The notes below the pieces were generated by a model. The model was not told the origin of the DNA and ran no database searches. It saw only the letters and a program-made list of their open reading frames with translations. 64,000 nt of DNA from Pandoraea aquatica (GTDB taxonomy: Bacteria > Pseudomonadota > Gammaproteobacteria > Burkholderiales > Burkholderiaceae). The stretch's first letter is position 1. Every line of letters begins with the position of its first letter. The stretch covers positions 186,001 through 250,000 of the forward strand of contig NZ_CABPSN010000002.1 of NCBI RefSeq assembly GCF_902459565.1, read 5' to 3'. Below are positions 36,004 through 46,087 of the stretch, in pieces. The position numbers were made by a program, and so were the translations under genes.

Positions 36004-36573
36004 TTATTGTGCCTGACCGGCAGGTGCCGGCGTCGGTGCGGGAGCCGGGGCGCCCTTGTGCATCTGGCCGCGATGCTGCATCGCCTTGTCATGCCAGGCC
36101 TTCATCTTCGCCCAGCGTGCCTTGATGGCATTGCTCACAAGCACCTTCTGGTCGTTATTCAGGCCGTTATACACGTTCAGCCACGCATCTTCGGTCTGGC
36201 TGCGAAGCTGGCGGTTCTGATCGAACACCTTTTCGCGGGCGGCACGCATGCCGGCCAGATCGAGTACCTGCTGATCCTTCGCCTGACCGATCATCTGACG
36301 GAATTGCTCGCCGTTCTTGCGCATGGCGTCGCGATTCTGCTTCGACGTGGTCACAGCTTGCTGCCAGGCCTGTTCCTGTTGCGCGTTGAGCTTCAGTTGG
36401 TCGTGCAGCTTGCTGATGTTACCCAGCCCCCAGGGGCCGTGGTCGCCGCGCATGTGATGCATGGCGGCGTGCGGTCCGGTGGCCGGCGCAGGGGTGTCCG
36501 CGGCATGGGCGACGCCGAACATCGCGGTGGCGGCAACGATGGCCGACGCGGCGGCGATCTTCAGTTTGCGCAT
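36004..36573 (-). CDS. Spy/CpxP-like periplasmic LTXXQ-type protein
   Basis: A 189-residue exported protein with a clear Sec signal (MRKLKIAAASAIVAATAMFG, cut after AHA at about 24). The mature part is all helical and highly polar, rich in Gln, Lys and Met, with a His/Met-rich stretch (AAMHHMRGDHGP) near the start and a Pro/Ala-rich tail. The pattern LHDQLKLNAQQEQAWQQAV fits the L-(T/N)-x-x-Q motif of Spy/CpxP periplasmic chaperones and metal-stress sensors. A good AAGGAG ribosome site precedes it. Confidence 0.8.
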   Translation of the reverse strand: MRKLKIAAASAIVAATAMFGVAHAADTPAPATGPHAAMHHMRGDHGPWGLGNISKLHDQLKLNAQQEQAWQQAVTTSKQNRDAMRKNGEQFRQMIGQAKDQQVLDLAGMRAAREKVFDQNRQLRSQTEDAWLNVYNGLNNDQKVLVSNAIKARWAKMKAWHDKAMQHRGQMHKGAPAPAPTPAPAGQAQ

Positions 36574-36710
36574 GGTGTTGACTCCTTTTGATACTGCCGG
36601 AATTGGCAGTTTCAGAGTAAGTCATCAGTGAACCTAACAAGTTGCAAAGTGCAACGGCTGTATTACTCAGCGTTACCAGCGCCCGCGTTTGCAACATTCC
36701 GAAACGACTC

Positions 36711-36744
36711 GGCCCGCCATTGCCGGGTCTGGCAATGGCGGGCC
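36711..36744. repeat. Perfect 14-bp inverted repeat (hairpin)
   Basis: GGCCCGCCATTGCC - GGGTCT - GGCAATGGCGGGCC is a perfect 14-bp stem with a 6-nt loop, in the 262-bp gap between the DoxX gene and the Spy-like gene (both minus strand). No T-tract follows on either strand. Confidence 0.8.
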
Positions 36745-36835
36745 GTGCTGACGAAACGCGCGACATCCCGCGCGTCGTCCGGTTCCCTAAGGGGCGCGCT
36801 TTCGTATCGTTTGGCGCCTTTCGGTCCCTTCCCGA

Positions 36836-37243
36836 TCAGTCCCAGGCGCCGCGACCGCCCGACACGCTGTAACGGCCAGCGCCGAAGAGGATCACGCACA
36901 GGCCCATGAACAGATAGAAGCCTTGCAGCTCCAGCGCCCAGCCGCCGGTCTTCGACAGATCGCCCAGTTGGCTCAGGTGCACCAGCGAGAAGGCGACGAG
37001 CATGTTGCCCACGACAAGCAGACCGCCCAGACGGGTGAGCACGCCGAGAATCAGCAGGACCGGGGCGAGCACTTCACCCAGATATGCGCCATAGGCGAGA
37101 AACGCCGGCAGACCGTGCGACGTGATCATGCCCTCGATAAAGCCGACACCGTTGATGACTTTGCTGACGCCGTGAAACAACAACAGGATGCCGAGGGTGA
37201 GGCGCAAGATCAGTTTGCCGAGATCGTCTCTGGTGCTCTGCAT
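36836..37243 (-). CDS. DoxX-family membrane protein
   Basis: A 135-residue protein with four hydrophobic segments, starting at 37243 after an AAGGAG site. DoxX marks are LILRLTLGILLLFHGVSKVI, GEVLAPVLLILGVLTRLGG and the C-terminal GAGRYSV. DoxX/DoxD-like proteins sit in the inner membrane; some take part in thiosulfate oxidation or redox-linked detoxification, but most, including this one, have no proven role. It is preceded by a divergent secreted repeat protein. Confidence 0.86.
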   Translation of the reverse strand: MQSTRDDLGKLILRLTLGILLLFHGVSKVINGVGFIEGMITSHGLPAFLAYGAYLGEVLAPVLLILGVLTRLGGLLVVGNMLVAFSLVHLSQLGDLSKTGGWALELQGFYLFMGLCVILFGAGRYSVSGGRGAWD

Positions 37244-37622
37244 GGTGAAGGCTCCTTCTTGACTCGCTTGTTCGCGTAAGGGGGCTGACAGGTAACGGAG
37301 TGGCGCGCCCCCTTCGATGTCTGAAACGTCGGAACAGGTGGGGCGTGCCGGCCAAATGGGCACCACTGTATCAAAACGTTACGGCGCTGTCTGCGGGTGT
37401 CCCAACGATTTCATGGACATAGCGAAAGACGACCCCGTCACCGCGATTACACGCCGTTACTTTTCGGACTGCCGCGTTACACGACGGCTGTCGGCGGGCG
37501 GCCTTCGGGCTTCGTTATTACGGACAAGGACGCAGCAAATCGCCGGCAATTCCGCCGGCAGGTGCGATCCCCCCGTCGAGTCTCCGACGAAGCAAAACGC
37601 CCTAAGGCATAAGGATTCCATC
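37244..37622. other. Divergent intergenic region, 379 bp
   Basis: This lies between the DoxX gene (minus) and the secreted repeat-protein gene (plus). It holds the ribosome site AAGGA at 37611-37615 for the latter. I see no strong promoter match, operator or RNA gene. Confidence 0.5.
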
Positions 37623-38210
37623 ATGAACGTCCGTAAAACTCTGATTCTGAGCGCTGTGACCGTGGCTTTCGGTGGCTTGTTCGCCTCGCAGGCGTTCGCC
37701 CAGGGCACCGCGACCGAAACGGCGCGCGACATCAATCAGCAGCAGCGCATCGAGAACGGCCTGAAGAGCGGTCAACTGACGACCAAGGAAGCGTCGAGCC
37801 TGGAGAAGGGCGAAGCGAAGATCGACAAGATGCAGGCCCACGCCGATCACACCGGTGACACTGCCGCGCAGAAGGCACGCATCGCCAACGCGCAGAACAA
37901 GGAAAGCGCGAAGATCGGTCAGCTCAAGCACAACGACCGGGTGGCGAACCCGACGTCGAAGTCGTCCGAGCGTTTGCAGTCGGACGTGCAACGTAACGTC
38001 AATCAGGAGAAGCGCATCGCGCAGGGGCAAGCGGCCGGAACGTTAAACAACAAGCAGGTCGGCAGTCTCGAGAAAGGGCAGGCGCATGTCGATGCCGCCG
38101 AAGCGCACGCCGCCAAGAACGGTCACGTGAGCGCAGGCGAGCAGTCCGGCGTTCAACACCGCGAGAACCATCAGAGCCAGCGTATTCGTCAGGACAAGAC
38201 GAATGGCTAA
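37623..38210 (+). CDS. Secreted two-repeat protein of unknown function
   Basis: A 195-residue protein with a Sec signal peptide (cut after AFA at about 26). The mature protein contains two similar blocks of about 42 residues, at 37-78 (INQQQRIENGLKSGQLTTKE onward) and 127-168 (VNQEKRIAQGQAAGTLNNKQ onward). Each is followed by a SLEKG(E/Q)A motif and a His/Asp-containing end. A partial third copy may start at 177 (VQHRENHQSQRIRQ). It is very polar, Cys-free and probably helical. I recognise no enzyme family; similar short helical exported proteins occur in Burkholderiales. An own terminator follows, so it is a single-gene unit. Confidence 0.75.
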   Translation: MNVRKTLILSAVTVAFGGLFASQAFAQGTATETARDINQQQRIENGLKSGQLTTKEASSLEKGEAKIDKMQAHADHTGDTAAQKARIANAQNKESAKIGQLKHNDRVANPTSKSSERLQSDVQRNVNQEKRIAQGQAAGTLNNKQVGSLEKGQAHVDAAEAHAAKNGHVSAGEQSGVQHRENHQSQRIRQDKTNG

Positions 38211-38278
38211 GCGCCTTGCATCGGGGCGTCATTCAGTCGTCCTGATGGGATTCGAGCGGTCTTGAGTCTGTACTCTAT

Positions 38279-38311
38279 GTGCCACCCCTTACCGGGTGGC
38301 ACGCTTGTTTT
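38279..38311 (+). terminator. Terminator after the secreted repeat-protein gene
   Basis: GTGCCACCC - CTTACC - GGGTGGCAC is a perfect 9-bp stem, followed by GCTTGTTTT, an interrupted T-tract. Confidence 0.65.
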
Positions 38312-38363
38312 GGGGCTATCATCGGCGTCACGAAAACAAGCATGACGACGGAGGATGGACAGG

Positions 38364-38765
38364 ATGGAGCTGGTGCAAGCGCAAAAGATGCTCGAAGAAC
38401 TCGTCTCGCCGTGGGTGCGGCAACTGAATCTGCAAATCGAAGCCGTCGGCCCCGACGAAAGCGAGCTACGGTTGCCGTTCGATGCCGCGTTCAAGCACGG
38501 TGGCGGCGTGATCTGCGGACAGGTGTTCATGGCGGTGGCCGACACTGCGATGGTCGTGGCGTTGTCCGCCGCGCTAGGTGGTTTCCAGCCGATGACGACG
38601 GTCACGCTCAACACGCAATTCATGCGTCCCGTCACCGACGGCGATCTGCGCGTGATCGCGCGGATTCTGCGTCGCGGCAAGAATCTGGTGTTCGGCGAGA
38701 TCGAGATTTTCGACGCGTCCGGCAAGATGGCCGTGCACGCAACGACCACTTACGCGCTGCTGTGA
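38364..38765 (+). CDS. PaaI-family hotdog thioesterase
   Basis: A 133-residue single-domain hotdog protein. The ATG at 38364 is preferred because GGAGG (38350-38354) lies 9 nt upstream; the in-frame ATG at 38355 abuts that site directly. Motifs: LPFDAAFKHGGGVICGQVFM with the hotdog helix, and TVTLNTQFMRPVTDGDLRV. Family members hydrolyse acyl-CoA thioesters in the cytoplasm, often aromatic or medium-chain. It is followed 44 nt later by a patatin-like gene, so the two may share a transcript for lipid or acyl turnover. Confidence 0.86.
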   Translation: MELVQAQKMLEELVSPWVRQLNLQIEAVGPDESELRLPFDAAFKHGGGVICGQVFMAVADTAMVVALSAALGGFQPMTTVTLNTQFMRPVTDGDLRVIARILRRGKNLVFGEIEIFDASGKMAVHATTTYALL

Positions 38766-38809
38766 CGCATGGATGGCGGCGTTGCAACGTCGCCTCAGAG
38801 GAGACCCCG

Positions 38810-39655
38810 ATGTTCGATCAGATCGTCTTTGCCGGCGGCGGCAACCGCTGCTGGTGGCAGGCCGGATTCTGGGAGCGCGTCTCGCGCGAGGTGCCGCTGC
38901 GTCCGCGTGTCATCACCGGTATTTCTGCGGGTGCAGCCACGGCGTGCATGCTGCAGATGCGGGCGTCGGACTGGGTGATGGATTACTACCGGCAGGCGCT
39001 CGCGGGGAATCGCAAGAACGCTTACTGGGGCAACCTGCTGCGACGCGAGCGGGTGTTCCCGCATTACCGCATCTACCGTCAGGCATTGCTCGACATCTAC
39101 GACGGTCAGCTCGACAAGCTCGCTGCCGGGCCGGAGATTCGCGTGGGCGTGTCGCACATCCCTCGATGGCTGGGACCGCGCAGTGCGACGGCGGCCGGAC
39201 TCGTGGCGTACAACATCGACAAGCACTGGCGGCGTACGCTGCATCCGACGCTCGCCCGCAGCCTCGGTTTCCGTCCGGAGTTCGTGCGTGCGCAGGACTG
39301 CCGCACCACGGAGGAATTGGCGGATCTGATGTTGCAATCGTCGTGCACGCCGCCGTTCACGCCGATTCTGCGACGTGGCGGCCGGGCGGTGCTCGATGGG
39401 GGTATGGTCGATAACGTCCCGGTCGATGCGCTCGATGCGACGCCCGGACAAGTGCTGGTGATGGTGACGCGGCGCTATCCGCGTCCGCAGATCTTCACGC
39501 AGCATCACGGCGGGCAGGACCGGCTGTATGTGCAGCCGTCCGAGCCGGTACCGATTTCAAGCTGGGATTACACGCGCCCCGAGAACATGGCGCCGGCATT
39601 CGCGCTGGGCCGCAAGGACGGTGAGACTTTCCTGCGGCATCTGGCGTCGATGTGA
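38810..39655 (+). CDS. Patatin-like phospholipase family protein
   Basis: A 281-residue protein; the start at 38810 has AGAGGAG upstream and directly gives the patatin N-terminus. The oxyanion glycines are in FAGGGNRCWWQAG, the nucleophile Ser39 in GISAGAAT (GxSxG) and the catalytic Asp196 in VLDGGMVDNVPVDAL, so the Ser-Asp dyad is complete. No signal peptide is visible. It is somewhat short and belongs to a compact bacterial branch; lipid acyl hydrolase activity is expected, substrate unknown. Confidence 0.86.
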   Translation: MFDQIVFAGGGNRCWWQAGFWERVSREVPLRPRVITGISAGAATACMLQMRASDWVMDYYRQALAGNRKNAYWGNLLRRERVFPHYRIYRQALLDIYDGQLDKLAAGPEIRVGVSHIPRWLGPRSATAAGLVAYNIDKHWRRTLHPTLARSLGFRPEFVRAQDCRTTEELADLMLQSSCTPPFTPILRRGGRAVLDGGMVDNVPVDALDATPGQVLVMVTRRYPRPQIFTQHHGGQDRLYVQPSEPVPISSWDYTRPENMAPAFALGRKDGETFLRHLASM

Positions 39656-39722
39656 TTGCGAGCGCTTGTAGCCGTGTGACCGCGCCGACTTCGCGTTGGC
39701 GCTGCAATGATGTCGCGCAGGC

Positions 39723-40733
39723 TTAACGTCCGAAGCCGAGCAGAGCGGCTGGATTCGCAACGTGCGAACGATCGCCGTTCAGGAAGTTGACGATGTTCTC
39801 GAAGGCGACTCGGAAGTACAGCTCGTAGCTCTCGCGCTCGACGTAGCCGATGTGCGGCGTGCACACACAGTTCTCCAGACGCAGCAGCGGATTGCCTTGC
39901 AGAATCGGCTCGCTCTCGAAGACGTCGATGGCGGCCATGCCGGGGCGTGCGCGGTTCAGCGCGGTGATGAGGGCGTTCTCTTCCACCAATTCGGCGCGGC
40001 TCGTGTTGACGAACAACGCCGTGGGCTTCATCTGCAAGAGGTCTTCCAGTTTCACGACGTGACGCGTCTCGTCGTTCAGACGCAGGTGAACCGAAAGTAC
40101 ATCGCTTTGCGTGAAGAGTTCTTCCTTGCTGTTCGCGACGCGCAGACCGTCGGCGGCCGCCGCTTCGCGTGACCCTTCGCGGCCCCACACCATCACTTCC
40201 ATCCCGAATGCCTTGCCGTAACCGGCAACGAGGCGGCCGATCTTGCCGTAACCCCACAAACCGAGCGTCTGACCCCGCAGCACCTGCCCCATCCCGAAAT
40301 TCGGCGGCATGCTCGACGACTTCAGGCCCGATTGCTGCCATGCGCCGTGCTTGAGGCTGGAGACGTACTGGGGAATCCGGCGTTGGGCGGCCATGATCAG
40401 CGCCCAGGTGAGTTCGGCCGGTGCGATGGGGGAGCCGACGCCTTCGAGGACGGCCACGCCACGTGCGGTACAGGCGTCGATGTCGATGTGATTGCCGGCG
40501 CGCCCGGTCTGGCTGATGACACGCAGGCGCGGCAGCTTGTCGATGAGTTGCGCGGTGATGGCGGTGCGCTCGCGAATCAGAACGAGTACCTCGGCTTCGC
40601 CGACCCGGGCTGCGAGCTGCCCGACGCCTTTTACCGTGTTGTTGAAGACCTTGACGTCATGACCGGCCAGAAGGGAGAAAGAATCGAGCTTGCGAACGGC
40701 GTCCTGATAGTCGTCGAGAATGGCAATTTTCAT
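39723..40733 (-). CDS. D-2-hydroxyacid dehydrogenase family protein
   Basis: A 336-residue NAD(P)-dependent enzyme interconverting 2-hydroxy and 2-oxo acids. It starts MKIAILDDYQDAVRKLDSF. The Rossmann loop is LWGYGKIG, followed by VWGREGSREAA; catalytic residues appear as Arg in NTSRAELVEE, Glu in DVFESEP and His in TPHIGYVERE. Phosphoglycerate dehydrogenase-like members are close relatives. No Shine-Dalgarno sequence is evident upstream of the start, but an 8-bp inverted repeat is there. It is convergent with the patatin gene. Confidence 0.88.
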   Translation of the reverse strand: MKIAILDDYQDAVRKLDSFSLLAGHDVKVFNNTVKGVGQLAARVGEAEVLVLIRERTAITAQLIDKLPRLRVISQTGRAGNHIDIDACTARGVAVLEGVGSPIAPAELTWALIMAAQRRIPQYVSSLKHGAWQQSGLKSSSMPPNFGMGQVLRGQTLGLWGYGKIGRLVAGYGKAFGMEVMVWGREGSREAAAADGLRVANSKEELFTQSDVLSVHLRLNDETRHVVKLEDLLQMKPTALFVNTSRAELVEENALITALNRARPGMAAIDVFESEPILQGNPLLRLENCVCTPHIGYVERESYELYFRVAFENIVNFLNGDRSHVANPAALLGFGR

Positions 40734-41186
40734 GGCAAAGCGTAATCGGATCGGCGCAGAACGGCGGCATTCTGCGCAGACGGAACAATTGTCGGAGCCC
40801 ACCCCGACGGGCGGGCATGCTTGTTCTGGACGTGGGCGGCGCGAGGCGTTGCAACCCCTTCGCCGCCTTGTTGCGACGCAGCACCGGCGCAATTTTTGCG
40901 GTGGTATGCTGACGCCTCGTTTTGCATAGTATGGCAGGTGTCCTGGCAACCATGGCGAAACCGCCTAAACACGATGGCAAAAAATCGAACCCACCCCGCA
41001 AATGCGAGTCGGATCGGGTGAGTGAGACGCCAACTGTGACGTTCTTCCGGTATCCCCAGCCGGATGGACCGCCCGGTCACGCAGGGCGCCTGCACGGTGC
41101 TCTTATATAAGGACGACCGGTGCTCGCACCCGCCGGTACTTCAACGTCTGCTTCGATTTCCCCGACTCTGCATGGAGACAACCCCC
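40734..41186. other. Divergent intergenic region, 453 bp
   Basis: This lies between the dehydrogenase (minus) and pckG (plus). It contains the inverted repeat at 40754-40777 and an AT-rich TTATATAA stretch near 41104, a possible -10 region for pckG without a convincing -35. Nothing else is recognised. Confidence 0.5.
40754..40777. promoter_or_regulatory. 8-bp inverted repeat upstream of the hydroxyacid dehydrogenase
   Basis: GCGCAGAA - CGGCGGCA - TTCTGCGC is a perfect inverted repeat beginning 21 nt upstream of the dehydrogenase start codon. It could be an operator or a hairpin in the leader that hides the start, given the missing ribosome site. Confidence 0.45.
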
Positions 41187-43073
<1,887 letters not shown>

Positions 43074-43136
43074 TGTTGTCGACGCGGTGATGCCGTCGCG
43101 TTTCTAACGTTACGGCACACACACGTCCGCAGCACG

Positions 43137-43172
43137 ATCCCGCCGAGGGAAACTTCGGCGGGATTTTTTTAT
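43137..43172 (+). terminator. Rho-independent terminator of pckG
   Basis: ATCCCGCCGA pairs with TCGGCGGGAT around a short loop, followed by a run of T. Confidence 0.9.
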
Positions 43173-43255
43173 TGCCTTGTGATCCTTCTGAAAGGTGTGC
43201 CAGTCGGCGCGCTGACCGGTTTTCGAAAGTCCTCCGGTGCTAGCATTTATCTCGT

Positions 43256-43278
43256 CATCCGAATGTTTGATTTGGATG
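43256..43278. promoter_or_regulatory. Inverted repeat upstream of the toxin-antitoxin pair
   Basis: CATCCGAAT - GTTTG - ATTTGGATG pairs at 8 of 9 positions, 35 bp upstream of the antitoxin start. Toxin-antitoxin operons are normally autoregulated by the antitoxin-toxin complex binding such a repeat. Confidence 0.5.
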
Positions 43279-43312
43279 GAGATTTTTGGTTATGGACTGA
43301 AGGAGGTGCCGT

Positions 43313-43519
43313 ATGCACACGATGGTGATTGAAGGAATTGATGAGCAATTGATGCAGTCGCTTCAACTGCGGGCGAAAAACACCAACATTACGCCTGAGC
43401 AGGAGGTGTTGCGGGTATTGAACTACTTTGCGCGAGAGCCGGGGTTCGTCGACTTTTACGATGCGCTAACGCGTTTCCCTAACGTAGGGCTCGATAGTGA
43501 TTTCGAGCGTGTTAACTGA
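43313..43519 (+). CDS. FitA/VapB-like ribbon-helix-helix antitoxin
   Basis: A 68-residue protein with an excellent AAGGAGG site. The N-terminal part (HTMVIEGIDEQLMQSLQLRA then NTNITPEQEVLRVLNYF) fits the beta-strand and two helices of FitA-like plasmid-stability antitoxins. The C-terminal part would wrap and block the toxin. It precedes the PIN toxin by 28 nt. Base composition is visibly lower in GC than the flanking genes, with many AT-ending codons, a sign of recent transfer. Confidence 0.75.
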   Translation: MHTMVIEGIDEQLMQSLQLRAKNTNITPEQEVLRVLNYFAREPGFVDFYDALTRFPNVGLDSDFERVN

Positions 43520-43547
43520 TGCTAGGTCGAGGCGAAAAGGAGCGCGC

Positions 43548-43967
43548 ATGTTTCTGTTCGATACAAATGTCATAAGCGAGCTTAGGAAGGGCGGTGGCGG
43601 CGATGCTGGTGTTGAACGGTTTTATCGTCAGGCCGGACGCTTGTCGATGCGACGATACCTTTCCGTCATTTCGTTGGGGGAGTTGCGTCGAGGTGCCTTA
43701 TTACTTCGTCATCGCAACGACTTTAGCCAGGCCGGACTCATCGAAAACTGGATTCAGGTGATGCGGGGCGAATTCGTCGACCGCATTCTGCCGATCGACA
43801 TGGCGGTCAGCGAAGTGTGGGCGCACATGCGTGTACCCCACACGCAGAATCCGATCGATAAGCTCATCGCGGCAACCGCGCTGGTCCACAAGCTTGTTGT
43901 CGTCACGCGCAATGTCAAAGATTTCTCCGAAACCGGCGTGGAGGTGCACAACCCTTTCCTACATTAG
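43548..43967 (+). CDS. VapC/FitB-like PIN-domain toxin
   Basis: A 139-residue PIN-domain ribonuclease. Start at 43548 after AAAAGGAG. PIN acidic residues are seen as Asp5 in FLFDTNVISE (with Glu11), Glu in VISLGELRRGALLL, and Asp in NPIDKLIAATALVH, followed by VVTRNVKDFSETG. Members cleave tRNA or other RNA when not held by the antitoxin. The pair sits between pckG and a two-component system; no other mobile genes are near. AT-richer than its neighbours. Confidence 0.85.
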   Translation: MFLFDTNVISELRKGGGGDAGVERFYRQAGRLSMRRYLSVISLGELRRGALLLRHRNDFSQAGLIENWIQVMRGEFVDRILPIDMAVSEVWAHMRVPHTQNPIDKLIAATALVHKLVVVTRNVKDFSETGVEVHNPFLH

Positions 43968-43999
43968 ACGAACAGCGCGAAAGCAGTTCTCGACGGACG

Positions 44000-44632
44000 T
44001 TACAGCCGGTTCTCCACCGCAAACTTGATCAACTCCGCTTGCCCCTCGATGCCGAGCTTGCGTTTGATGTTGAGGCGATGGGTTTCCACGGTGCGCACCG
44101 AGAGGTCCATTTCTGTCGCGATCTGTTTGTTCGCGAGTCCGTGCGCAATACGTGTGAGGATTTCGCGTTCGCGAGGCGTGAGCGAATCGATGGGCGCATG
44201 CGATGTAGAGGCTTGCACGACACGCGCTGCAATCGCAGCGCTGTAGTAGGCGTCGCCACGCGCCACACGTTCGATGGCCGTCACGATCTCGTGCGCGGGC
44301 GCATCCTTGAGCACGTAGCCGCGCGCACCGGCGCGCACTGCCTGACGCACATACTCCGCGTTGTCGTGCATCGAAAGAATCAGCACGGCGATATGCGGGA
44401 ACTGCTCGCGAAACTGTGCCGTCAGCTCGATGCCGTTCGTGCCGCGCATGCTGATGTCCATCAGGGCGAGATCGGGCGATGCCGTCTTCGCGCGTGTCAG
44501 GGCTTCCTGTGCGTTGCCTGCTTCGCCGACGACCTGCAAGTTAGGTGCTGCGTCGAATCGCGCGCGCAGGCCGTCGCGAACAAGCGGGTGGTCGTCGATC
44601 AACAGGAGTCGAATGGGGTGAGCTTGCATCAT
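44000..44632 (-). CDS. NarL/FixJ-type response regulator
   Basis: A 210-residue regulator; ATG at 44632 overlaps the sensor kinase stop by 4 nt. The receiver has acid pair DD (13-14), acceptor Asp59 (LALMDISMRGTNG), and a Lys in YVLKDAPAHE. The C-terminal LuxR-type helix-turn-helix (about 145-205) contains LTPREREILTRIAHGLANKQI and RTVETHRLNIKRKLGI. It should bind inverted repeats near its targets, and the divergent cstA gene is the natural candidate. Confidence 0.92.
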   Translation of the reverse strand: MMQAHPIRLLLIDDHPLVRDGLRARFDAAPNLQVVGEAGNAQEALTRAKTASPDLALMDISMRGTNGIELTAQFREQFPHIAVLILSMHDNAEYVRQAVRAGARGYVLKDAPAHEIVTAIERVARGDAYYSAAIAARVVQASTSHAPIDSLTPREREILTRIAHGLANKQIATEMDLSVRTVETHRLNIKRKLGIEGQAELIKFAVENRL

Positions 44633-46017
44633 TTGCGAGTGGTTGCGCGAAGTGCCGCTTTCACGGCGGCCGGCGTGAGCGGGACCCACGCGCTGATGGT
44701 CGTGAGGCCGGGCCAGGATTGAATGCCAAGGGCACCGCCCACGGCGTCGAGCCGTTCGCGCATATTGCGCAGGCCGATGCCGTGGCGAGGATCGTGATGC
44801 ACGTCGGTGACGTCGAAACCGCGTCCGTCGTCGGCGATCGACAGATGAATGCCGTCGGATTTGAAGATGAGAAGAATCGACACGCGCGACGCATTCGCAT
44901 GACGCTCGATGTTCGTCAGTGCTTCCTGCGCAATGCGGTAGAGCATTGTCTTGATATTGTCGTCGAGCATCGGCGCGTCGCCCTCGACGTTCATCTCCAC
45001 AGGAAGCCCCGCGTGCGAGCCGAACTCCCGGGCGAGTTGCTCGATCGCGGCTGCAAGCCCCAGATCGTCAAGCATTGCCGGGCGCAACGCTTGCGAAATA
45101 CGCCGAACTTCACCGAGCGTGCCGTTCAGGCGATCGATGGCCACGCCCAACGTCGCGCTGGCCGAGGCAGGCGACCCCGGCAGACGCATCGATGCCGATT
45201 CGAGCAGTAGCTTGACCGAGACGAGCAACTGGCTGATGCCGTCGTGCAGCTCACGCGAAATACGCGAGCGCTCCAGCTCCTGCGACTCTACGACCTGACG
45301 CGCGAGTTGCCGCAGCTTGGCGTCGGCGGTCTTGAGTTCGGTGATGTTCACGACAAGGCCGCACAGGCCGACGATGGCGAGACAGGAAGACGCGATCAGC
45401 GTGATCCAGATCAAGGTGCGGTCGATATTCGCCTGCGCGCGATCGTCGGATTCGCGCAAAGTGGCTTCGACATCGTCGAGATAAATGCCTGTGCCGATCA
45501 TCCAGTTCCAGCGAGGCAGGGCGATGACGTAGCCGAGCTTCGGTGTCATCTGCTGCTGGCGCGACGGCTTCTCCCACGCGTACTGAACGTAGCCGCCGCC
45601 AGCGCGGGCCGCTGCGATGAGACGCTGGATCGTGGGTGCACCGGACTCGTCCTTGAGCGACCAGAGGTTATGGCCGACGAGTTCCGGCTGACGCGGGTGC
45701 ATCAGACTGCGGCCTTCAAGGTCGTAGACGAAGAAGTAGCCGTCCTGACCGAACTCCATTCGGGCGAGCGTGGCCAACGCGGCTTCACGCGCGGCGGGGG
45801 TGTCCGGGCCGTTATATAGCGGCTCGATGGCGTTGCGCGCCAAACCCACGTAATGCAGCAGCTCGGCCCGCTTGTTGGCCAGCGATGTGGTTTGTACGGC
45901 CTCGTGCTGCGCGCGCGATAGCTCAATACCCTGGTGTCGCACGGCAAGCGCGATGGCGACCATCGCCAACGCAACCGGCAGCAGCGACAGGACGAAAAAT
46001 TTCTGTCGGAGATTCAT
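44629..46017 (-). CDS. Cache-domain sensor histidine kinase (HisKA_3 type)
   Basis: A 462-residue kinase: TM1 (about 8-27), periplasmic single Cache domain (about 30-195; MEFGQDGYFFVYDLEGRSLM, PELVGHNLW, GYVIALPRWNWMIGTGIYLDD), TM2 (about 201-223), then a HisKA_3 dimer domain with phospho-His258 (SRISRELHDGISQLL) and a HATPase (EALTNIERHANAS, DDGRGFD, GIGLRNMRERL). Cache domains of this kind usually bind small carboxylates. Its neighbour is the CstA-type carboxylate/peptide uptake gene, so a nutrient-sensing switch like BtsSR-BtsT is likely, although those belong to another kinase family. Confidence 0.9.
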   Translation of the reverse strand: MNLRQKFFVLSLLPVALAMVAIALAVRHQGIELSRAQHEAVQTTSLANKRAELLHYVGLARNAIEPLYNGPDTPAAREAALATLARMEFGQDGYFFVYDLEGRSLMHPRQPELVGHNLWSLKDESGAPTIQRLIAAARAGGGYVQYAWEKPSRQQQMTPKLGYVIALPRWNWMIGTGIYLDDVEATLRESDDRAQANIDRTLIWITLIASSCLAIVGLCGLVVNITELKTADAKLRQLARQVVESQELERSRISRELHDGISQLLVSVKLLLESASMRLPGSPASASATLGVAIDRLNGTLGEVRRISQALRPAMLDDLGLAAAIEQLAREFGSHAGLPVEMNVEGDAPMLDDNIKTMLYRIAQEALTNIERHANASRVSILLIFKSDGIHLSIADDGRGFDVTDVHHDPRHGIGLRNMRERLDAVGGALGIQSWPGLTTISAWVPLTPAAVKAALRATTRK

Positions 46018-46065
46018 GGCATTCGATAAGCCTGCAATGCCGCGACCGCTGGTTTTTAGGGCTTG

Positions 46066-46087
46066 CGCTACGTACTAGCACGTAGCG
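46066..46087. promoter_or_regulatory. Inverted repeat near the sensor-kinase gene
   Basis: CGCTACGT - ACTAGC - ACGTAGCG is a perfect 8-bp inverted repeat 49 bp upstream of the kinase start. The TACGT/ACGTA halves suit a LuxR-type dimer, so autoregulation by the adjacent response regulator is possible. Confidence 0.5.

Noticed and set aside
39681-39701. Hairpin between the patatin and dehydrogenase genes as a terminator
   Set aside because: The stem is imperfect and no T-tract follows on either strand.
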